A stretch of 64,000 nucleotides of DNA from Neisseria animaloris (lineage in GTDB: Bacteria; Pseudomonadota; Gammaproteobacteria; Burkholderiales; Neisseriaceae): contig NZ_LR134440.1 in the NCBI RefSeq assembly GCF_900637855.1, positions 1,674,001 through 1,738,000 of the forward strand, read 5' to 3'. A program made the translations under genes and the position numbers. The number at the start of each line of letters is the position of its first letter. Position 1 is the first letter of the stretch. Below the pieces are notes generated by a model. The model saw nothing but the letters and a program-made list of their open reading frames with translations. It did no database searches and was not told the origin of the DNA. Shown here piece by piece: positions 1-11,200 of the stretch.

Positions 1-1
1 G

Positions 2-67
2 CGTTTTGCGATTCGTGAAGGTGGTCGTACGGTAGGTGCCGGTGTGGTGTCTTCTGTTATCGCTTAA
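2..67 (+). CDS. tuf: Elongation factor Tu, 3' end only (first tuf copy)
   Basis: This is the tail of a translation elongation factor Tu gene that begins before the window. The last 21 codons read RFAIREGGRTVGAGVVSSVIA and end in TAA, the usual EF-Tu C-terminus of domain 3. EF-Tu delivers aminoacyl-tRNA to the ribosome as a GTP complex. The tRNA-Trp gene follows after 7 nt, the normal tuf-trnW-secE order in beta-proteobacteria. A second tuf begins at 63442, so the genome has two copies. Confidence 0.95.
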   Translation, partial: RFAIREGGRTVGAGVVSSVIA

Positions 68-74
68 TATTTAG

Positions 75-150
75 AGGCCAGTAGCTCAATTGGTAGAGTA
101 TCGGTCTCCAAAACCGAGGGTTGGGGGTTCGAGACCCTCCTGGCCTGCCA
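75..150 (+). tRNA. trnW: tRNA-Trp (anticodon CCA)
   Basis: A 76-nt cloverleaf. Acceptor arm AGGCCAG (75-81) pairs with CTGGCCT before an encoded GCCA end. The anticodon loop CTCCAAA carries CCA, which reads UGG. The T arm contains GGTTCGAGACC. It lies between tuf and secE and is followed directly by a terminator hairpin, so it is probably processed from a tuf-trnW transcript. Confidence 0.97.
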
Positions 151-156
151 AATAGT

Positions 157-191
157 AAAAATTAACCGGCCTAAGGGTCGGTTAATTTTTT
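157..191 (+). terminator. Rho-independent terminator after tRNA-Trp
   Basis: The arm AAAAATTAACCGGCC (157-171) pairs with GGTCGGTTAATTTTTT (176-191) across a TAAG loop, with one G-T wobble. The right arm ends in a run of T. It closes the tuf-trnW transcript and separates it from secE. Confidence 0.9.
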
Positions 192-221
192 ATTGTTTAT
201 ATTTATATAATGTTTTATTCC

Positions 222-251
222 TTGGAGTGGTTAACTCAAGAAAGTTATACT
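222..251 (+). promoter_or_regulatory. Candidate sigma-70 promoter for secE-nusG
   Basis: TTGGAG (222-227), an 18-nt spacer and TATACT (246-251) lie 63 nt upstream of secE and downstream of the tRNA terminator. The -10 matches the consensus at five of six positions and the -35 at four. The surrounding sequence is very A/T-rich, so chance matches are likely. Confidence 0.4.
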
Positions 252-314
252 GAATCAGTATGAAATTTAAAATTTTATATTACTATTTGCTTAATTTCTG
301 ATATTGGATAAGAG

Positions 315-761
315 ATGGCTGAGAAATTACCGCAAGATAGAGAAGGCTCTAGTCAGCTTGTGAAATCTGTAAATCAATTAGTTAGTCCAAAAAATGATAC
401 TATGCTGCAAGGTGCTGATTTCCTTAAGCTCCTGATTGTTGTGTTGTTAATTGCCAGTAGTATTTGGGTTTTTTATACTATGCAAGATATACCTGTATAT
501 CTACGAACATTGTTTCCAATTGTAGGTATTATTTTAGGATTATTAATAGTTTTTTATTGGTGTCATTTTGGGCGTCAGTTGGTTAGATATGTGCGTGATT
601 CTGTGACCGAGTTTAAAAAGGTTGTTTGGCCGCCTAAAAATGATGCAATTCGTATGACTATTTTTGTTGTTATTTTTGTGACTGTTTTATCTATGTTTAT
701 TTATGCGACAGATAGTCTGATATCGTGGTTATTTTTTGATTTGCTATTAAAGAGGGGATAA
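315..761 (+). CDS. secE: Preprotein translocase subunit SecE
   Basis: SecE is the small clamp of the SecYEG channel in the inner membrane and stabilises SecY. The 148-residue protein has three hydrophobic segments (about 36-55, 62-84 and 111-131), as in the three-span SecE of proteobacteria. The conserved cytoplasmic motif [11 protein letters not shown] (100-110) precedes the last segment, which is the essential part of the family. The N-terminal 35 residues are polar and variable. The ATG at 315 has only a weak purine-rich ribosome site (AAGAG). nusG starts 2 nt after the stop codon, so the two are cotranscribed. Its codons are strongly A/T-rich. Confidence 0.95.
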   Translation: MAEKLPQDREGSSQLVKSVNQLVSPKNDTMLQGADFLKLLIVVLLIASSIWVFYTMQDIPVYLRTLFPIVGIILGLLIVFYWCHFGRQLVRYVRDSVTEFKKVVWPPKNDAIRMTIFVVIFVTVLSMFIYATDSLISWLFFDLLLKRG

Positions 762-763
762 AA

Positions 764-1297
764 ATGTCTAGACGTTGGTATGTTGTACAGGCTTATTCCG
801 GCTTTGAAAAAAATGTTCAAAAGACTTTGAAAGAACGTATTGCCCGTGAAAATATGGATGATTATTTTGGGCAAATCTTGGTGCCTGTGGAAGAAGTGGT
901 TGATATAAAAAATGGAAAAAAAACAATTAGTGAGCGTAAGTTTTTTCCAGGTTATGTGTTAGTTGAAATGGAAATGACAGATGATTCTTGGCATTTGGTG
1001 AAAAGTACACCTCGTGTGTCAGGATTTATTGGGGGTACTGCTAATAAGCCTATGCCTATATCTCAAAAAGAGGTTGATACCATATTGCAACAAGTTCAAT
1101 CGGGGGGAGAGAAGCCTAAGCCGAAAGTTGAATTTGAAGTAGGGCAACAAGTTCGAGTAAATGAAGGCCCATTTGCTGACTTTAATGGAATTGTTGAAGA
1201 AGTCAATTATGAGCGTAATAAATTACGTGTTTCCGTGCAGATTTTTGGGCGAGAAACACCTGTTGAGCTGGAGTTTAACCAAGTAGAAAAGATTTAA
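764..1297 (+). CDS. nusG: Transcription termination/antitermination protein NusG
   Basis: NusG binds the RNA polymerase clamp, suppresses pausing, and links transcription to Rho and the ribosome. The 177-residue protein begins with the NGN fold ([14 protein letters not shown] at 3-16) and ends with a KOW domain (about 125-177, around [14 protein letters not shown]). The length fits the family (E. coli 181). It lies 2 nt behind secE, the near-universal secE-nusG pair, and a new promoter follows for rplK. Confidence 0.97.
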   Translation: MSRRWYVVQAYSGFEKNVQKTLKERIARENMDDYFGQILVPVEEVVDIKNGKKTISERKFFPGYVLVEMEMTDDSWHLVKSTPRVSGFIGGTANKPMPISQKEVDTILQQVQSGGEKPKPKVEFEVGQQVRVNEGPFADFNGIVEEVNYERNKLRVSVQIFGRETPVELEFNQVEKI

Positions 1298-1332
1298 TAA
1301 AATTGAACTGCTGTTTAGGTTGTTAAATTTTA

Positions 1333-1361
1333 TTGAAAAAATATTTAATAGAATCTATAAT
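1333..1361 (+). promoter_or_regulatory. Sigma-70 promoter of the rplK ribosomal operon
   Basis: TTGAAA (1333-1338), a 17-nt spacer and a perfect TATAAT (1356-1361) lie 75 nt upstream of rplK. This would give a leader of about 70 nt before the GTG start. It corresponds in position to the known L11 promoter of E. coli. Confidence 0.7.
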
Positions 1362-1386
1362 AAAAAATTAACTTTTATGTTTTATG

Positions 1387-1417
1387 TGTGGGGAGCGATT
1401 TTCGCGTTATACCCATT
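1387..1417 (+). promoter_or_regulatory. Possible L1-binding hairpin in the rplK leader
   Basis: TGGG (1389-1392) can pair with CCCA (1412-1415), and GCGA can pair with TCGC inside it, leaving asymmetric internal bulges. In many bacteria ribosomal protein L1 binds such a leader structure and represses rplK-rplA translation. The match here is structural and positional only. Confidence 0.3.
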
Positions 1418-1436
1418 GATTTAGGAGCTTTATAAA

Positions 1437-1868
1437 GTGGCAAAAAAAATTGTAGGCTATATTAAACTGCAAATTCCTGCAGGAAAAGCCAACCCTTCTC
1501 CTCCAGTTGGTCCTGCCTTGGGTCAACGTGGCTTGAATATTATGGAATTTTGTAAAGCATTCAATGCCGCAACGCAGGGCATGGAGCCGGGATTGCCAAT
1601 TCCTGTGGTAATCACTGCTTTTGCGGATAAGTCATTCACTTTTGTGATGAAGACGCCCCCCGCTTCCATATTGTTGAAAAAGGCTGCTGGCTTACAAAAA
1701 GGCAGTTCAAATCCTTTGACTAATAAAGTAGGTAAGATTACTCGGGCTCAATTGGAAGAGATCGCAAAAACCAAAGAACCTGATTTGACTGCTGCGGATT
1801 TAGATGCGGCTGTTCGTACTATTGCAGGTAGCGCCCGTTCTATGGGTTTGGATGTGGAGGGTGTGTAA
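1437..1868 (+). CDS. rplK: 50S ribosomal protein L11
   Basis: L11 forms the base of the GTPase-associated centre of the large subunit with 23S rRNA and L10. The 143-residue protein has the conserved N-terminal stretch [19 protein letters not shown] and the RNA-binding C-terminal domain ending [13 protein letters not shown]. It starts with GTG at 1437 behind AGGAG (1423-1427). The stop codon overlaps the rplA start as TAATG, so translation of the two is coupled. Confidence 0.97.
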   Translation: MAKKIVGYIKLQIPAGKANPSPPVGPALGQRGLNIMEFCKAFNAATQGMEPGLPIPVVITAFADKSFTFVMKTPPASILLKKAAGLQKGSSNPLTNKVGKITRAQLEEIAKTKEPDLTAADLDAAVRTIAGSARSMGLDVEGV

Positions 1869-2563
1869 TGGCTAAATTATCTAAGCGTTTAAGTGCTTTA
1901 CGTAGTGCTGTTGAGGCTAATAAACTGTATGTAATTGATGAAGCAATCGCGTTAGTTAAAAAATCCGCTACTGCTAAATTTGATGAGTCTGTAGACGTTT
2001 CGTTTAATTTGGGTGTTGATCCTCGTAAATCTGATCAAGTTATTCGTGGTTCTGTAGTTCTTCCTAAGGGGACTGGTAAAACTACTCGTGTTGCTGTATT
2101 TGCACAAGGAGTCAATGCTGAGGCGGCGAAAGCGGCTGGAGCTGATGTGGTAGGTTTTGAAGATCTGTCCGATGAAGTTAAAAAAGGTAATCTGAATTTT
2201 GATGTAGTTATTGCATCTCCAGATGCTATGCGAATTGTGGGACAATTGGGTACGATCTTAGGTCCTCGCGGTCTAATGCCGAATCCTAAAGTAGGCACGG
2301 TTACACCTAATGTTGCGGAAGCAGTAAAAAATGCTAAGGCTGGCCAAGTTCAATACCGTACAGATAAAGCAGGTATTGTTCATGCTACTATTGGTCGTGC
2401 TTCATTTGCTGAGGCTGATTTGCGTGAAAACTTTAATGCATTATTGGATGCTATTGTTAAAGCTAAGCCTGCTGCTGCAAAAGGTCAATATCTGAGAAAA
2501 GTAGCTGTATCTAGTACTATGGGCTTAGGTGTTCGTGTTGATACATCAAGTGTAAACAGTTAA
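1868..2563 (+). CDS. rplA: 50S ribosomal protein L1
   Basis: L1 forms the mobile stalk at the E site and is the usual translational repressor of the rplKA message. The 231 residues match the family length. The signature [15 protein letters not shown] is present near residue 135. It starts at the A of the overlapping TAATG with rplK. A 244-nt gap carrying a hairpin and the L10 leader separates it from rplJ. Confidence 0.97.
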   Translation: MAKLSKRLSALRSAVEANKLYVIDEAIALVKKSATAKFDESVDVSFNLGVDPRKSDQVIRGSVVLPKGTGKTTRVAVFAQGVNAEAAKAAGADVVGFEDLSDEVKKGNLNFDVVIASPDAMRIVGQLGTILGPRGLMPNPKVGTVTPNVAEAVKNAKAGQVQYRTDKAGIVHATIGRASFAEADLRENFNALLDAIVKAKPAAAKGQYLRKVAVSSTMGLGVRVDTSSVNS

Positions 2564-2579
2564 ATAGATAAATAGAATT

Positions 2580-2623
2580 TTCAGACAGCCTGTAAAGTTA
2601 ATATGCTTTGTAGACTGTTTGGA
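2580..2623 (+). repeat. Decayed inverted DUS pair forming a hairpin between rplA and rplJ
   Basis: TTCAGACAGCCT (2580-2591) differs by one base from the DUS complement. The facing arm at 2612-2623 matches DUS at 8 of 12 positions. The arms still pair over about 16 positions, with three wobbles and one mismatch. There is no T run, so it looks like an attenuator or processing hairpin rather than a strong terminator. Confidence 0.5.
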
Positions 2624-2640
2624 TTTGGGCTACTTATTGT

Positions 2641-2760
2641 TAAGTAGATGTCCAAGACCGTAGGGATCGTAAGATTTAATAGTTATACCCTACGCAGACG
2701 GTAGTCCTGAATTGAATAGCAAGATTGCTTGTTAAATGTCTTTTTAGGTTGCCGCGCTGG
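2641..2760 (+). promoter_or_regulatory. L10 leader (rplJL autoregulatory RNA)
   Basis: The leader contains the GACCGTAGGGATCG and TATACCCTACGCAGACGGTAG segments, which can pair in the way seen in L10 leaders upstream of rplJL. In the known family, L10 or the L10-L12 complex binds this RNA and represses translation. The call rests on sequence resemblance and position; the exact fold was not computed. Confidence 0.6.
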
Positions 2761-2807
2761 TGGAATACATTTTTTGTATTTCTTTATTAAACAGTAGGAG
2801 GTAGACC

Positions 2808-3308
2808 TTGAGTCTCAATATTGAAACCAAGAAGGCTGCTGTAGAAGAGATTAGTAATGCCATTGCTAATGCTCAAACTATGGTTGTTGCCGAATATCGC
2901 GGTATCAGTGTTGCTAGTATGACTGAGCTGAGAGCTAATGCTCGTAAAGAAGGCGTATATCTGCGTATTCTGAAGAATACATTAGCTCGTCGTGCAGTTG
3001 AAGGCACTTCGTTTGCTGCATTGGCAGACCAAATGACAGGTCCGTTAATATATGCAGCATCTGAAGATCCTGTTGCAGCAGCAAAAGTACTGCATCAATT
3101 TTCTAAAAAAGATGAAAAAATTGTTCTGAAAGCGGGTTCTTATAATGGCGATCTGTTAAATGTTGCCCAAGTCTCTGAACTTGCTTCCATTCCAAGCCAG
3201 GAAGAACTGCTTGCGAAGTTGTTAGGTGTCATGCAAGCGCCTGCTTCAGGCTTTGCTCGTGCATTGGCAGCTTTGGCAGAAAAGAAAAGCGCAGAAGAAG
3301 CTGCATAA
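2808..3308 (+). CDS. rplJ: 50S ribosomal protein L10
   Basis: L10 anchors the L7/L12 stalk on the ribosome. The 166-residue protein starts [14 protein letters not shown] and ends in an alanine-rich helix ([12 protein letters not shown]) that binds L12 dimers. The start is a TTG at 2808, placed by a strong AGGAGG box at 2796-2801; this rare start codon with a good ribosome site suits autoregulated translation. rplL follows after 63 nt. Confidence 0.97.
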   Translation: MSLNIETKKAAVEEISNAIANAQTMVVAEYRGISVASMTELRANARKEGVYLRILKNTLARRAVEGTSFAALADQMTGPLIYAASEDPVAAAKVLHQFSKKDEKIVLKAGSYNGDLLNVAQVSELASIPSQEELLAKLLGVMQAPASGFARALAALAEKKSAEEAA

Positions 3309-3371
3309 AACTGTTGAACAATTTATATTCATTTAATTATTAAATATATCAATTTTAGGAGTTTAAATAGC

Positions 3372-3746
3372 ATGGCTATTACTAAAGAAGACATTTTAGA
3401 AGCGGTTGCTGGTTTGACCGTTATGGAATTGAATGAGCTGGTTAAAGCTTTTGAAGAAAAATTTGGTGTTTCTGCTGCTGCTCTTGCTGTTGCCGGCGGT
3501 GCTGCTGCCGGTGCTGCTACTGCCGCTGAAGAGAAAACTGAATTTGATGTAATTTTGGCTTCTGCCGGTGATCAAAAAGTAGGTGTAATTAAAGTGGTTC
3601 GCGCTATTACCGGTTTAGGATTGAAAGAAGCTAAAGATATGGTTGACGGAGCGCCTAAAACTCTTAAAGAAGGTGTTTCTAAGGCTGAAGCCGAAGATAT
3701 CCAAAAACAATTGGAAGAAGCTGGCGCTAAAGTCGAAATTAAATAA
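3372..3746 (+). CDS. rplL: 50S ribosomal protein L7/L12
   Basis: L7/L12 makes up the flexible stalk that recruits the GTPase factors. The 124-residue protein has an N-terminal dimerisation helix, an Ala/Gly-rich hinge (about 34-52) and the globular domain with [21 protein letters not shown]. It is followed by a strong hairpin that would reduce read-through into rpoBC, giving excess L12 over polymerase. Confidence 0.98.
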   Translation: MAITKEDILEAVAGLTVMELNELVKAFEEKFGVSAAALAVAGGAAAGAATAAEEKTEFDVILASAGDQKVGVIKVVRAITGLGLKEAKDMVDGAPKTLKEGVSKAEAEDIQKQLEEAGAKVEIK

Positions 3747-3762
3747 TTTTATTCTGTTGTTA

Positions 3763-3801
3763 AAGGCTGGCAGTTCACTGCCAGCCTTGTTTTGCTTTTT
3801 T
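3763..3801 (+). terminator. Terminator/attenuator between rplL and rpoB
   Basis: AAGGCTGGCAG (3763-3773) and CTGCCAGCCTT (3778-3788) form a perfect 11-bp stem with a TTCA loop, followed by GTTTTGCTTTTTT. This sits where E. coli has its partial terminator between L12 and RpoB. Confidence 0.9.
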
Positions 3802-3959
3802 ATGATTAAAAATAGTTTATTTACATTTAATTACATTTGTAAATTAAAATTTAGTTAATAAATGTAAGTGAGTAATTTTTAAGTAGCACTAGATATATGA
3901 AGAGATTTAGTTCATCTGTGCGCAATTATTCTAAAAGTCTCCCCTTTTTGGAGTTTTTC

Positions 3960-6900
3960 ATGAGTTATTCTTTTACCGAAAAAAAACGTATCCGTAAGAG
4001 TTTTGCAAAACGTGCCAATGTCTTAGAGGTGCCATTTCTGCTGGCTACTCAGTTGGATTCTTATGCAAAATTTTTGCAATTGGAAAAGCCATTCAATCAG
4101 CGTACTGATGATGGTCTACAAGCGGCATTTAATTCGATTTTTCCGATTGAGAGCCATAATGGTTATGCACGCTTGGAATTCGTACACTATACCCTAGGTG
4201 AACCTTTATTTGATATTCCAGAATGTCAATTACGAGGTATAACTTACGCAGCTCCGTTGCGTGCCCGTATTCGATTGGTTATTTTGGATAAAGAATCTTC
4301 TAAACCCACAGTAAAAGAGGTTCGAGAGAATGAAGTGTATATGGGAGAAATACCCTTGATGACACCAAGTGGTTCTTTCGTAATTAATGGTACAGAACGG
4401 GTAATTGTTTCTCAGTTACATCGTTCTCCGGGTGTATTCTTCGAGCATGATAGAGGCAAAACGCATTCGTCCGGGAAATTGTTATTCTCTGCTCGCATTA
4501 TTCCTTATCGTGGCTCTTGGTTGGATTTCGAATTTGATCCGAAAGATCTGCTTTTCTTCCGTATTGACCGCCGTAGAAAAATGCCGGTTACGATTTTGCT
4601 GAAGGCTTTAGGTTATAACAATGAGCAAATTTTAGATACTTTTTACGATAAAGAAACTTTTTATCTTTCTAAAGATGGCGTTCAAACTGACTTAATTGTA
4701 GGCCGTCTGAAAGGCGATACAGCGAAACTGGATATTGTAGATAAAGACGGTAATGTTTTAGTCGCTAAAGGTAAACGTATTACTGCAAAAAATATACGTG
4801 ATATTAGCAATGCAGGCTTAACTCGTTTGGATGTTGAGCCTGAAAACTTGTTGGGTAAGATATTAGCAACTGATTTGATTGTGTCCGATACCGGCGAGGT
4901 ATTGGCTGTTGCCAATGAAGAAATTGCAGAAGAATTATTGGCTAAGTTAGATATTCATGGCGTTGATAAGGTTGAAACGCTGTATATCAATGAGTTGGAT
5001 CAAGGTGGTTATATTTCCAATACCTTACGTACTGATGAAACTGCTGATCAACAAGCCGCTCGAGTGGCGATTTACCGTATGATGCGCCCCGGTGAGCCTC
5101 CTACCGAAGAGGCGGTTGAGCTTTTGTTTAATCGATTGTTCTTTAACGAAGATAGTTATGATTTATCACGTGTGGGCCGTATGAAATTCAATACCCGCAC
5201 TTATGAACAAAAACTGGATGCAGAACAAACAGCATCATGGTACGGGCGCTTATTGAACCAAACTTTTGCCGGAGCAGCTGAAAAAGGTGGTTTTGTATTA
5301 AGCGTGGAAGATATTGTTGCTTCTATTGCTACTTTAGTTGAATTGCGCAATGGTCATGGCGAAGTGGACGACATCGATCATTTGGGTAACCGTCGTGTGC
5401 GTTCAGTAGGTGAATTGGTGGAGAACCAGTTCCGCAGCGGCTTGGCACGTGTTGAGCGGGCGGTGAAAGAGCGTTTGAATCAGGCAGAATCTGAAAATCT
5501 GATGCCTCACGATTTGATTAATGCCAAGCCGGTTTCTGCTGCAATTAAAGAGTTTTTTGGTTCCAGCCAGTTGAGCCAATTTATGGATCAGACCAACCCA
5601 CTGTCAGAAATTACCCATAAGCGTCGTGTGTCTGCTTTAGGTCCGGGCGGTTTGACACGTGAACGTGCGGGCTTTGAGGTGCGCGACGTACATCCGACCC
5701 ACTATGGCCGTGTCTGCCCGATTGAAACACCTGAGGGTCCGAATATTGGTTTGATTAACTCGTTGTCTGTTTACGCACGAACCAATGAATACGGTTTCTT
5801 GGAAACACCATACCGTCGCGTAGTAGATGGAAAAGTAACCGATGAAATCGATTACTTGTCTGCCATCGAAGAAGGCCGTTATGTGATTGCACAGGCAAAC
5901 GCCGAACTAGATTCAGACGGCCGCTTGACAGGCGATTTGATTACCTGTCGTGAAAAAGGTGAAACCATTATGGCGACTGCCGATCGCGTTCAATATATGG
6001 ACGTGGCGACCGGTCAAGTGGTTTCCGTGGCTGCTTCTTTGATTCCTTTCTTGGAGCATGACGATGCGAACCGTGCCTTGATGGGTGCCAACATGCAACG
6101 TCAGGCCGTACCATGCTTGCGCCCGGAAAAACCGATGGTAGGTACCGGTATTGAGCGTTCGGTAGCCGTGGACTCTGCTACTGCAATCGTTGCCCGCCGC
6201 GGTGGTGTTGTGGAATATGTGGATGCCAACCGTATCGTTGTTCGTGTACACGATGATGAAGCGACTGCTGGTGAAGTGGGTGTGGATATTTACAACTTGG
6301 TGAAATTTACCCGCTCAAACCAATCAACCAATATTAACCAACGTCCTGTCGTGAAAGCCGGTGATCTGCTGCAACGCGGCGACGTCGTGGCCGATGGCGC
6401 TTCTACCGATTTAGGTGAATTGGCCTTGGGTCAAAACATGACCATCGCTTTCATGCCGTGGAACGGTTATAACTATGAAGACTCGATTTTGATTTCTGAA
6501 AAAGTGGCAGCAGATGACCGCTACACTTCTATCCATATCGAAGAATTGAATGTAGTGGCACGTGATACCAAATTGGGCGCGGAAGACATTACCCGCGATA
6601 TCCCTAACTTATCTGAGCGCATGCAAAACCGTTTGGACGAATCCGGTATCGTTTATATCGGTGCAGAAGTTGAAGCAGGCGATGTGCTGGTAGGTAAAGT
6701 AACGCCTAAAGGCGAAACCCAACTGACACCAGAAGAAAAACTGCTGCGTGCCATTTTCGGTGAAAAAGCATCGGACGTGAAAGACACTTCATTGCGTATG
6801 CCTACCGGTATGAGCGGTACCGTAATCGACGTGCAGGTATTTACCCGCGAAGGCATCCAACGCGATAAACGTGCGCAATCGATTATTGATTCCGAGCTGA

Positions 6901-8138
6901 AACGTTACCGCCAAGATTTGGGCGACCAATTGCGTATTTTTGATAACGACGCATTCAGCCGTATCGAGCGCATGATTGTCGGCCAAAAAGCCAATGGCGG
7001 CCCGATGAAGTTGGCTAAAGGTAGCGAAATTACTGCCGAATATCTGGCATCTTTGCCGAGCAAGCACGATTGGTTCGATATCCGTTTGGCTGATGAATCA
7101 TTGGCTAAACAAATGGAGTTGATCAAAGTCAGCCTGCAACAAAAACGCGAAGAAGCCGATGCCTTGTATGAAGTGAAGAAGAAAAAACTGACACAAGGTG
7201 ATGAGCTGCAGCCGGGCGTTCAGAAGATGGTAAAAGTATTCATCGCCATTAAACGCCGCCTGCAAGCCGGTGACAAAATGGCGGGTCGTCACGGTAACAA
7301 AGGTGTGGTATCGCGCATTCTGCCGGTGGAAGACATGCCTTATATGGCAGACGGCCGCCCCGTAGATATCGTATTGAACCCGTTGGGCGTACCGTCCCGT
7401 ATGAATATCGGCCAGATTCTCGAAGTGCATTTGGGTTGGGCGGCAAAAGGTATCGGCGAGCGTATCGACCGCATGTTGGCCGAGCAGCGTAAAGTAGGCG
7501 AAATCCGTGAGTTCCTGAACAAACTCTACAACAGCAGCGGTAAGCAGGAAAATCTGGACGAGCTGAACGATGAAGATATTTTAGCTTTAGCAGAAAACCT
7601 GAAGCGCGGAGCCACCTTTGCCTCGCCGGTGTTTGACGGTGCCAAAGAAAACGAAATCTACGAGATGCTCGACTTGGCTTATCCGAGCGACGATCCCGAA
7701 GTAGAAAAACTCGGCTTCAACAACAGCAAAACCCAAATCACTTTGTATGACGGCCGCTCGGGCGAACCGTTCGACCGCAAAGTAACCGTCGGCGTGATGC
7801 ACTACCTGAAGCTGCACCACTTGGTTGACGAGAAAATGCACGCCCGTTCTACCGGCCCGTACAGTCTGGTTACCCAACAGCCGCTGGGTGGTAAAGCCCA
7901 ATTCGGCGGTCAGCGTTTCGGTGAGATGGAGGTGTGGGCACTGGAGGCTTACGGTGCCGCCTACACGCTGCAAGAGATGTTGACCGTGAAATCGGATGAC
8001 GTTGCCGGCCGTACCAAAATGTATGAAAACATTGTTAAAGGCGAGCACAAAATCGATGCCGGTATGCCCGAATCCTTCAACGTATTGGTTAAAGAGATTC
8101 GCTCGTTGGGCTTGGATATCGATCTGGAACGTTACTAA
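3960..8138 (+). CDS. rpoB: DNA-directed RNA polymerase subunit beta
   Basis: The beta subunit forms one pincer of RNA polymerase and part of the active site. The frame is open from 3897, but the ATG at 3960 is chosen because GGAG (3950-3953) sits at proper spacing and it gives 1392 residues starting [13 protein letters not shown], the length I recall for meningococcal RpoB. The rifampicin pocket is wild type: [20 protein letters not shown] keeps Gln, Asp and His, and [10 protein letters not shown] keeps Ser. C-terminal landmarks are [13 protein letters not shown] and the [16 protein letters not shown] clamp region. A core 10-mer DUS lies inside the gene at 5912-5921. Base composition changes sharply near 5.0 kb (see findings). 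Confidence 0.98.
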   Translation: MSYSFTEKKRIRKSFAKRANVLEVPFLLATQLDSYAKFLQLEKPFNQRTDDGLQAAFNSIFPIESHNGYARLEFVHYTLGEPLFDIPECQLRGITYAAPLRARIRLVILDKESSKPTVKEVRENEVYMGEIPLMTPSGSFVINGTERVIVSQLHRSPGVFFEHDRGKTHSSGKLLFSARIIPYRGSWLDFEFDPKDLLFFRIDRRRKMPVTILLKALGYNNEQILDTFYDKETFYLSKDGVQTDLIVGRLKGDTAKLDIVDKDGNVLVAKGKRITAKNIRDISNAGLTRLDVEPENLLGKILATDLIVSDTGEVLAVANEEIAEELLAKLDIHGVDKVETLYINELDQGGYISNTLRTDETADQQAARVAIYRMMRPGEPPTEEAVELLFNRLFFNEDSYDLSRVGRMKFNTRTYEQKLDAEQTASWYGRLLNQTFAGAAEKGGFVLSVEDIVASIATLVELRNGHGEVDDIDHLGNRRVRSVGELVENQFRSGLARVERAVKERLNQAESENLMPHDLINAKPVSAAIKEFFGSSQLSQFMDQTNPLSEITHKRRVSALGPGGLTRERAGFEVRDVHPTHYGRVCPIETPEGPNIGLINSLSVYARTNEYGFLETPYRRVVDGKVTDEIDYLSAIEEGRYVIAQANAELDSDGRLTGDLITCREKGETIMATADRVQYMDVATGQVVSVAASLIPFLEHDDANRALMGANMQRQAVPCLRPEKPMVGTGIERSVAVDSATAIVARRGGVVEYVDANRIVVRVHDDEATAGEVGVDIYNLVKFTRSNQSTNINQRPVVKAGDLLQRGDVVADGASTDLGELALGQNMTIAFMPWNGYNYEDSILISEKVAADDRYTSIHIEELNVVARDTKLGAEDITRDIPNLSERMQNRLDESGIVYIGAEVEAGDVLVGKVTPKGETQLTPEEKLLRAIFGEKASDVKDTSLRMPTGMSGTVIDVQVFTREGIQRDKRAQSIIDSELKRYRQDLGDQLRIFDNDAFSRIERMIVGQKANGGPMKLAKGSEITAEYLASLPSKHDWFDIRLADESLAKQMELIKVSLQQKREEADALYEVKKKKLTQGDELQPGVQKMVKVFIAIKRRLQAGDKMAGRHGNKGVVSRILPVEDMPYMADGRPVDIVLNPLGVPSRMNIGQILEVHLGWAAKGIGERIDRMLAEQRKVGEIREFLNKLYNSSGKQENLDELNDEDILALAENLKRGATFASPVFDGAKENEIYEMLDLAYPSDDPEVEKLGFNNSKTQITLYDGRSGEPFDRKVTVGVMHYLKLHHLVDEKMHARSTGPYSLVTQQPLGGKAQFGGQRFGEMEVWALEAYGAAYTLQEMLTVKSDDVAGRTKMYENIVKGEHKIDAGMPESFNVLVKEIRSLGLDIDLERY

Positions 8139-8150
8139 TATCGGAACCGG

Positions 8151-8191
8151 TTTTCAGACGGCCTCCAAAACATTCGGGCCGTCTGAAAAAA
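8151..8191 (+). terminator. DUS-pair hairpin between rpoB and rpoC
   Basis: TTTTCAGACGGCC and GGCCGTCTGAAAA pair around an 11-nt loop and are followed by A-rich sequence. A third DUS (8221-8232) lies just before rpoC. The rpoBC transcript must read through, so this is more likely an uptake signal or attenuator than a full stop. Confidence 0.5.
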
Positions 8192-8257
8192 GATTTTCAA
8201 ATGAATAGGCTTTCTTAATGAGGCCGTCTGAAAACTACCGTTCCACAAGGAGCAAAA

Positions 8258-11200
8258 ATGAATTTGTTAAACTTATTTAATCCGTTGCAGTCTGCCGGCA
8301 TAGAAGAAGAATTTGATGCGATCAAAATCGGCATTGCTTCACCTGAAACCATCCGTTCATGGTCTTACGGCGAAGTGAAAAAACCCGAAACCATCAACTA
8401 CCGTACCTTCAAACCCGAGCGCGACGGTTTGTTCTGCGCCAAGATTTTCGGTCCGGTGAAAGACTACGAATGTTTGTGCGGTAAATACAAACGCCTGAAA
8501 TTTAAAGGCGTAACCTGTGAAAAATGCGGCGTGGAAGTTACTTTGTCTAAAGTGCGCCGCGAGCGCATGGGTCATATCGAGTTGGCCGCACCCGTTGCCC
8601 ATATCTGGTTCTTAAAATCATTGCCTTCACGTTTGGGTATGGTTTTAGACATGACCCTGCGCGATATTGAACGCGTGTTGTATTTCGAAGCCTATGTGGT
8701 TACCGACCCGGGCATGACACCTCTGCAACGCCGCCAATTGCTGACTGAAGATGATTACTACACCAAGCTGGAAGAATACGGCGACGACTTCGATGCCAAG
8801 ATGGGTGCCGAGGGTATTCGCGAATTATTGCGCAGCTTAGACATTGCTTCAGAAGTAGAAGTATTGCGTCAAGAGCTCGAATCTACCGGCTCGGACACCA
8901 AAATCAAAAAAATCGCCAAACGCTTGAAAGTATTGGAAGCCTTCCAACGCTCGGGTATGAAGCTCGAATGGATGATTATGGATGTGCTGCCGGTGTTGCC
9001 GCCTGATTTGCGTCCGTTGGTACCGCTTGACGGCGGCCGTTTCGCCACTTCCGATCTGAATGATTTGTACCGCCGCGTGATCAACCGTAACAACCGTTTG
9101 AAACGTTTGTTGGAATTGCATGCGCCGGATATTATCGTACGCAACGAAAAACGTATGCTGCAAGAAGCGGTAGATTCGCTGCTGGATAACGGTCGTCGCG
9201 GTAAAGCCATGACCGGCGCCAACAAACGTCCGCTGAAATCATTGGCGGATATGATTAAAGGTAAAGGCGGCCGCTTCCGTCAAAACCTGTTGGGTAAACG
9301 TGTGGACTATTCAGGCCGTTCCGTGATTACCGTAGGCCCTTACCTGCGTCTGCATCAGTGCGGTTTGCCGAAGAAAATGGCTTTGGAATTGTTCAAACCG
9401 TTTATTTTCCACAAATTGGAAAAACAAGGTTTGGCTTCAACCGTAAAAGCAGCTAAAAAGCTGGTAGAGCAGGAAGTGCCGGAAGTTTGGGATATTTTGG
9501 AAGAAGTGATCCGCGAACATCCCATCATGCTTAACCGTGCGCCGACGCTGCACCGTTTAGGTATTCAAGCATTCGAGCCGATTCTGATTGAAGGTAAAGC
9601 CATTCAGCTGCATCCTCTGGTTTGTGCCGCGTTCAACGCCGACTTTGACGGTGACCAAATGGCCGTACACGTTCCGTTGAGCTTGGAAGCGCAAATGGAA
9701 GCGCGCACTTTGATGCTGGCCTCCAACAACGTATTGTCTCCCGCCAACGGCGAACCGATTATCGTGCCGTCGCAAGATATCGTATTGGGCTTGTACTACA
9801 TGACCCGCGACCGCATCAATGCCAAAGGCGAAGGCAGCTTGTTCTCCGATGTGAAAGAAGTGCATCGTGCCTACCACACCAAACAAGTAGAGTTGGGTAC
9901 GAAAATTACCGTGCGTTTGCGCGAATGGGAGAAAAATGCCCAAGGCGAGTTGGAGCCGGTGGTAAAACGTTATGAAACCACAGTAGGCCGTGCTTTGCTC
10001 AGCGAGATTCTGCCCAAAGGCCTGCCGTTCGAATACATTAATAAAGCGCTGAAAAAGAAAGAAATTTCCAAGCTGATTAATGCATCGTTCCGTTTGTGCG
10101 GCCTGCGTGATACCGTTATTTTTGCCGACCACTTGATGTATACCGGTTTTGCATTCGCAGCCAAAGGCGGTATCTCAATTTGTGTCGACGATATGGAAAT
10201 TCCGAAAGAAAAAGCCGCATTGCTGGCCGAGGCGCAAAGCGAAGTTAAAGAAATCGAAGACCAATACCGCCAAGGTTTGGTAACGAACGGCGAGCGTTAC
10301 AACAAAGTGGTCGATATTTGGGGGCGTGCCGGCGATAAAATCGCTAAAGCGATGATGGACAACCTTTCCAAACAGAAAGTCATTGACCGCGAAGGTAACG
10401 AAGTAGACCAAGAATCGTTCAACTCCATTTACATGATGGCCGATTCGGGTGCCCGTGGTTCGGCAGCGCAGATTAAACAGCTTTCCGGTATGCGTGGTTT
10501 GATGGCCAAGCCGGACGGCTCGATTATCGAAACGCCGATTACCTCAAACTTCCGCGAAGGTTTGACGGTATTGCAATACTTTATTGCGACACACGGTGCG
10601 CGTAAGGGTTTGGCGGATACCGCCTTGAAAACGGCAAACTCAGGTTACTTGACCCGCCGTTTGGTAGACGTTACCCAAGACTTGGTCGTGGTAGAAGACG
10701 ATTGCGGCACAACTGACGGTTTTGTAATGAAAGCCGTGGTGCAAGGCGGTGATGTGATCGAACCGTTGCGCGACCGTATTTTAGGCCGCGTAACTGCCGG
10801 TGACGTGGTTGATCCTTCAAGCGGCGAAACGCTTGTTGAAGCAGGTACGTTGCTGAATGAGCAACTGGTTGATCTGATTGACCAATCGGGTGTCGATGAG
10901 GTTAAAGTCCGCACCCCGATTACCTGTAAAACCCGCTACGGTTTGTGTGCCCACTGTTATGGCCGCGACTTGGCGCGAGGCAAATTGGTTAATACCGGCG
11001 AAGCTGTTGGCGTGATTGCCGCTCAGTCTATCGGTGAGCCGGGTACTCAGCTGACGATGCGTACCTTCCACATTGGTGGTGCCGCATCGCGTGCCGCCGC
11101 CGCCAGCCAAGTGGAAGCTAAGTCAAACGGTACCGCACGTTTCAGCAGCCAAATGCGTTATGTTGCCAACAACAAAGGCGAACTGGTGGTAATCGGTCGT

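Noticed and set aside
3802-3896. Promoter for rpoB in the A/T-rich gap after rplL
   Set aside because: Several weak boxes and a TTACATTT/AAATGTAA pair occur, but none has a convincing -35 with correct spacing; chance matches are expected in such sequence.
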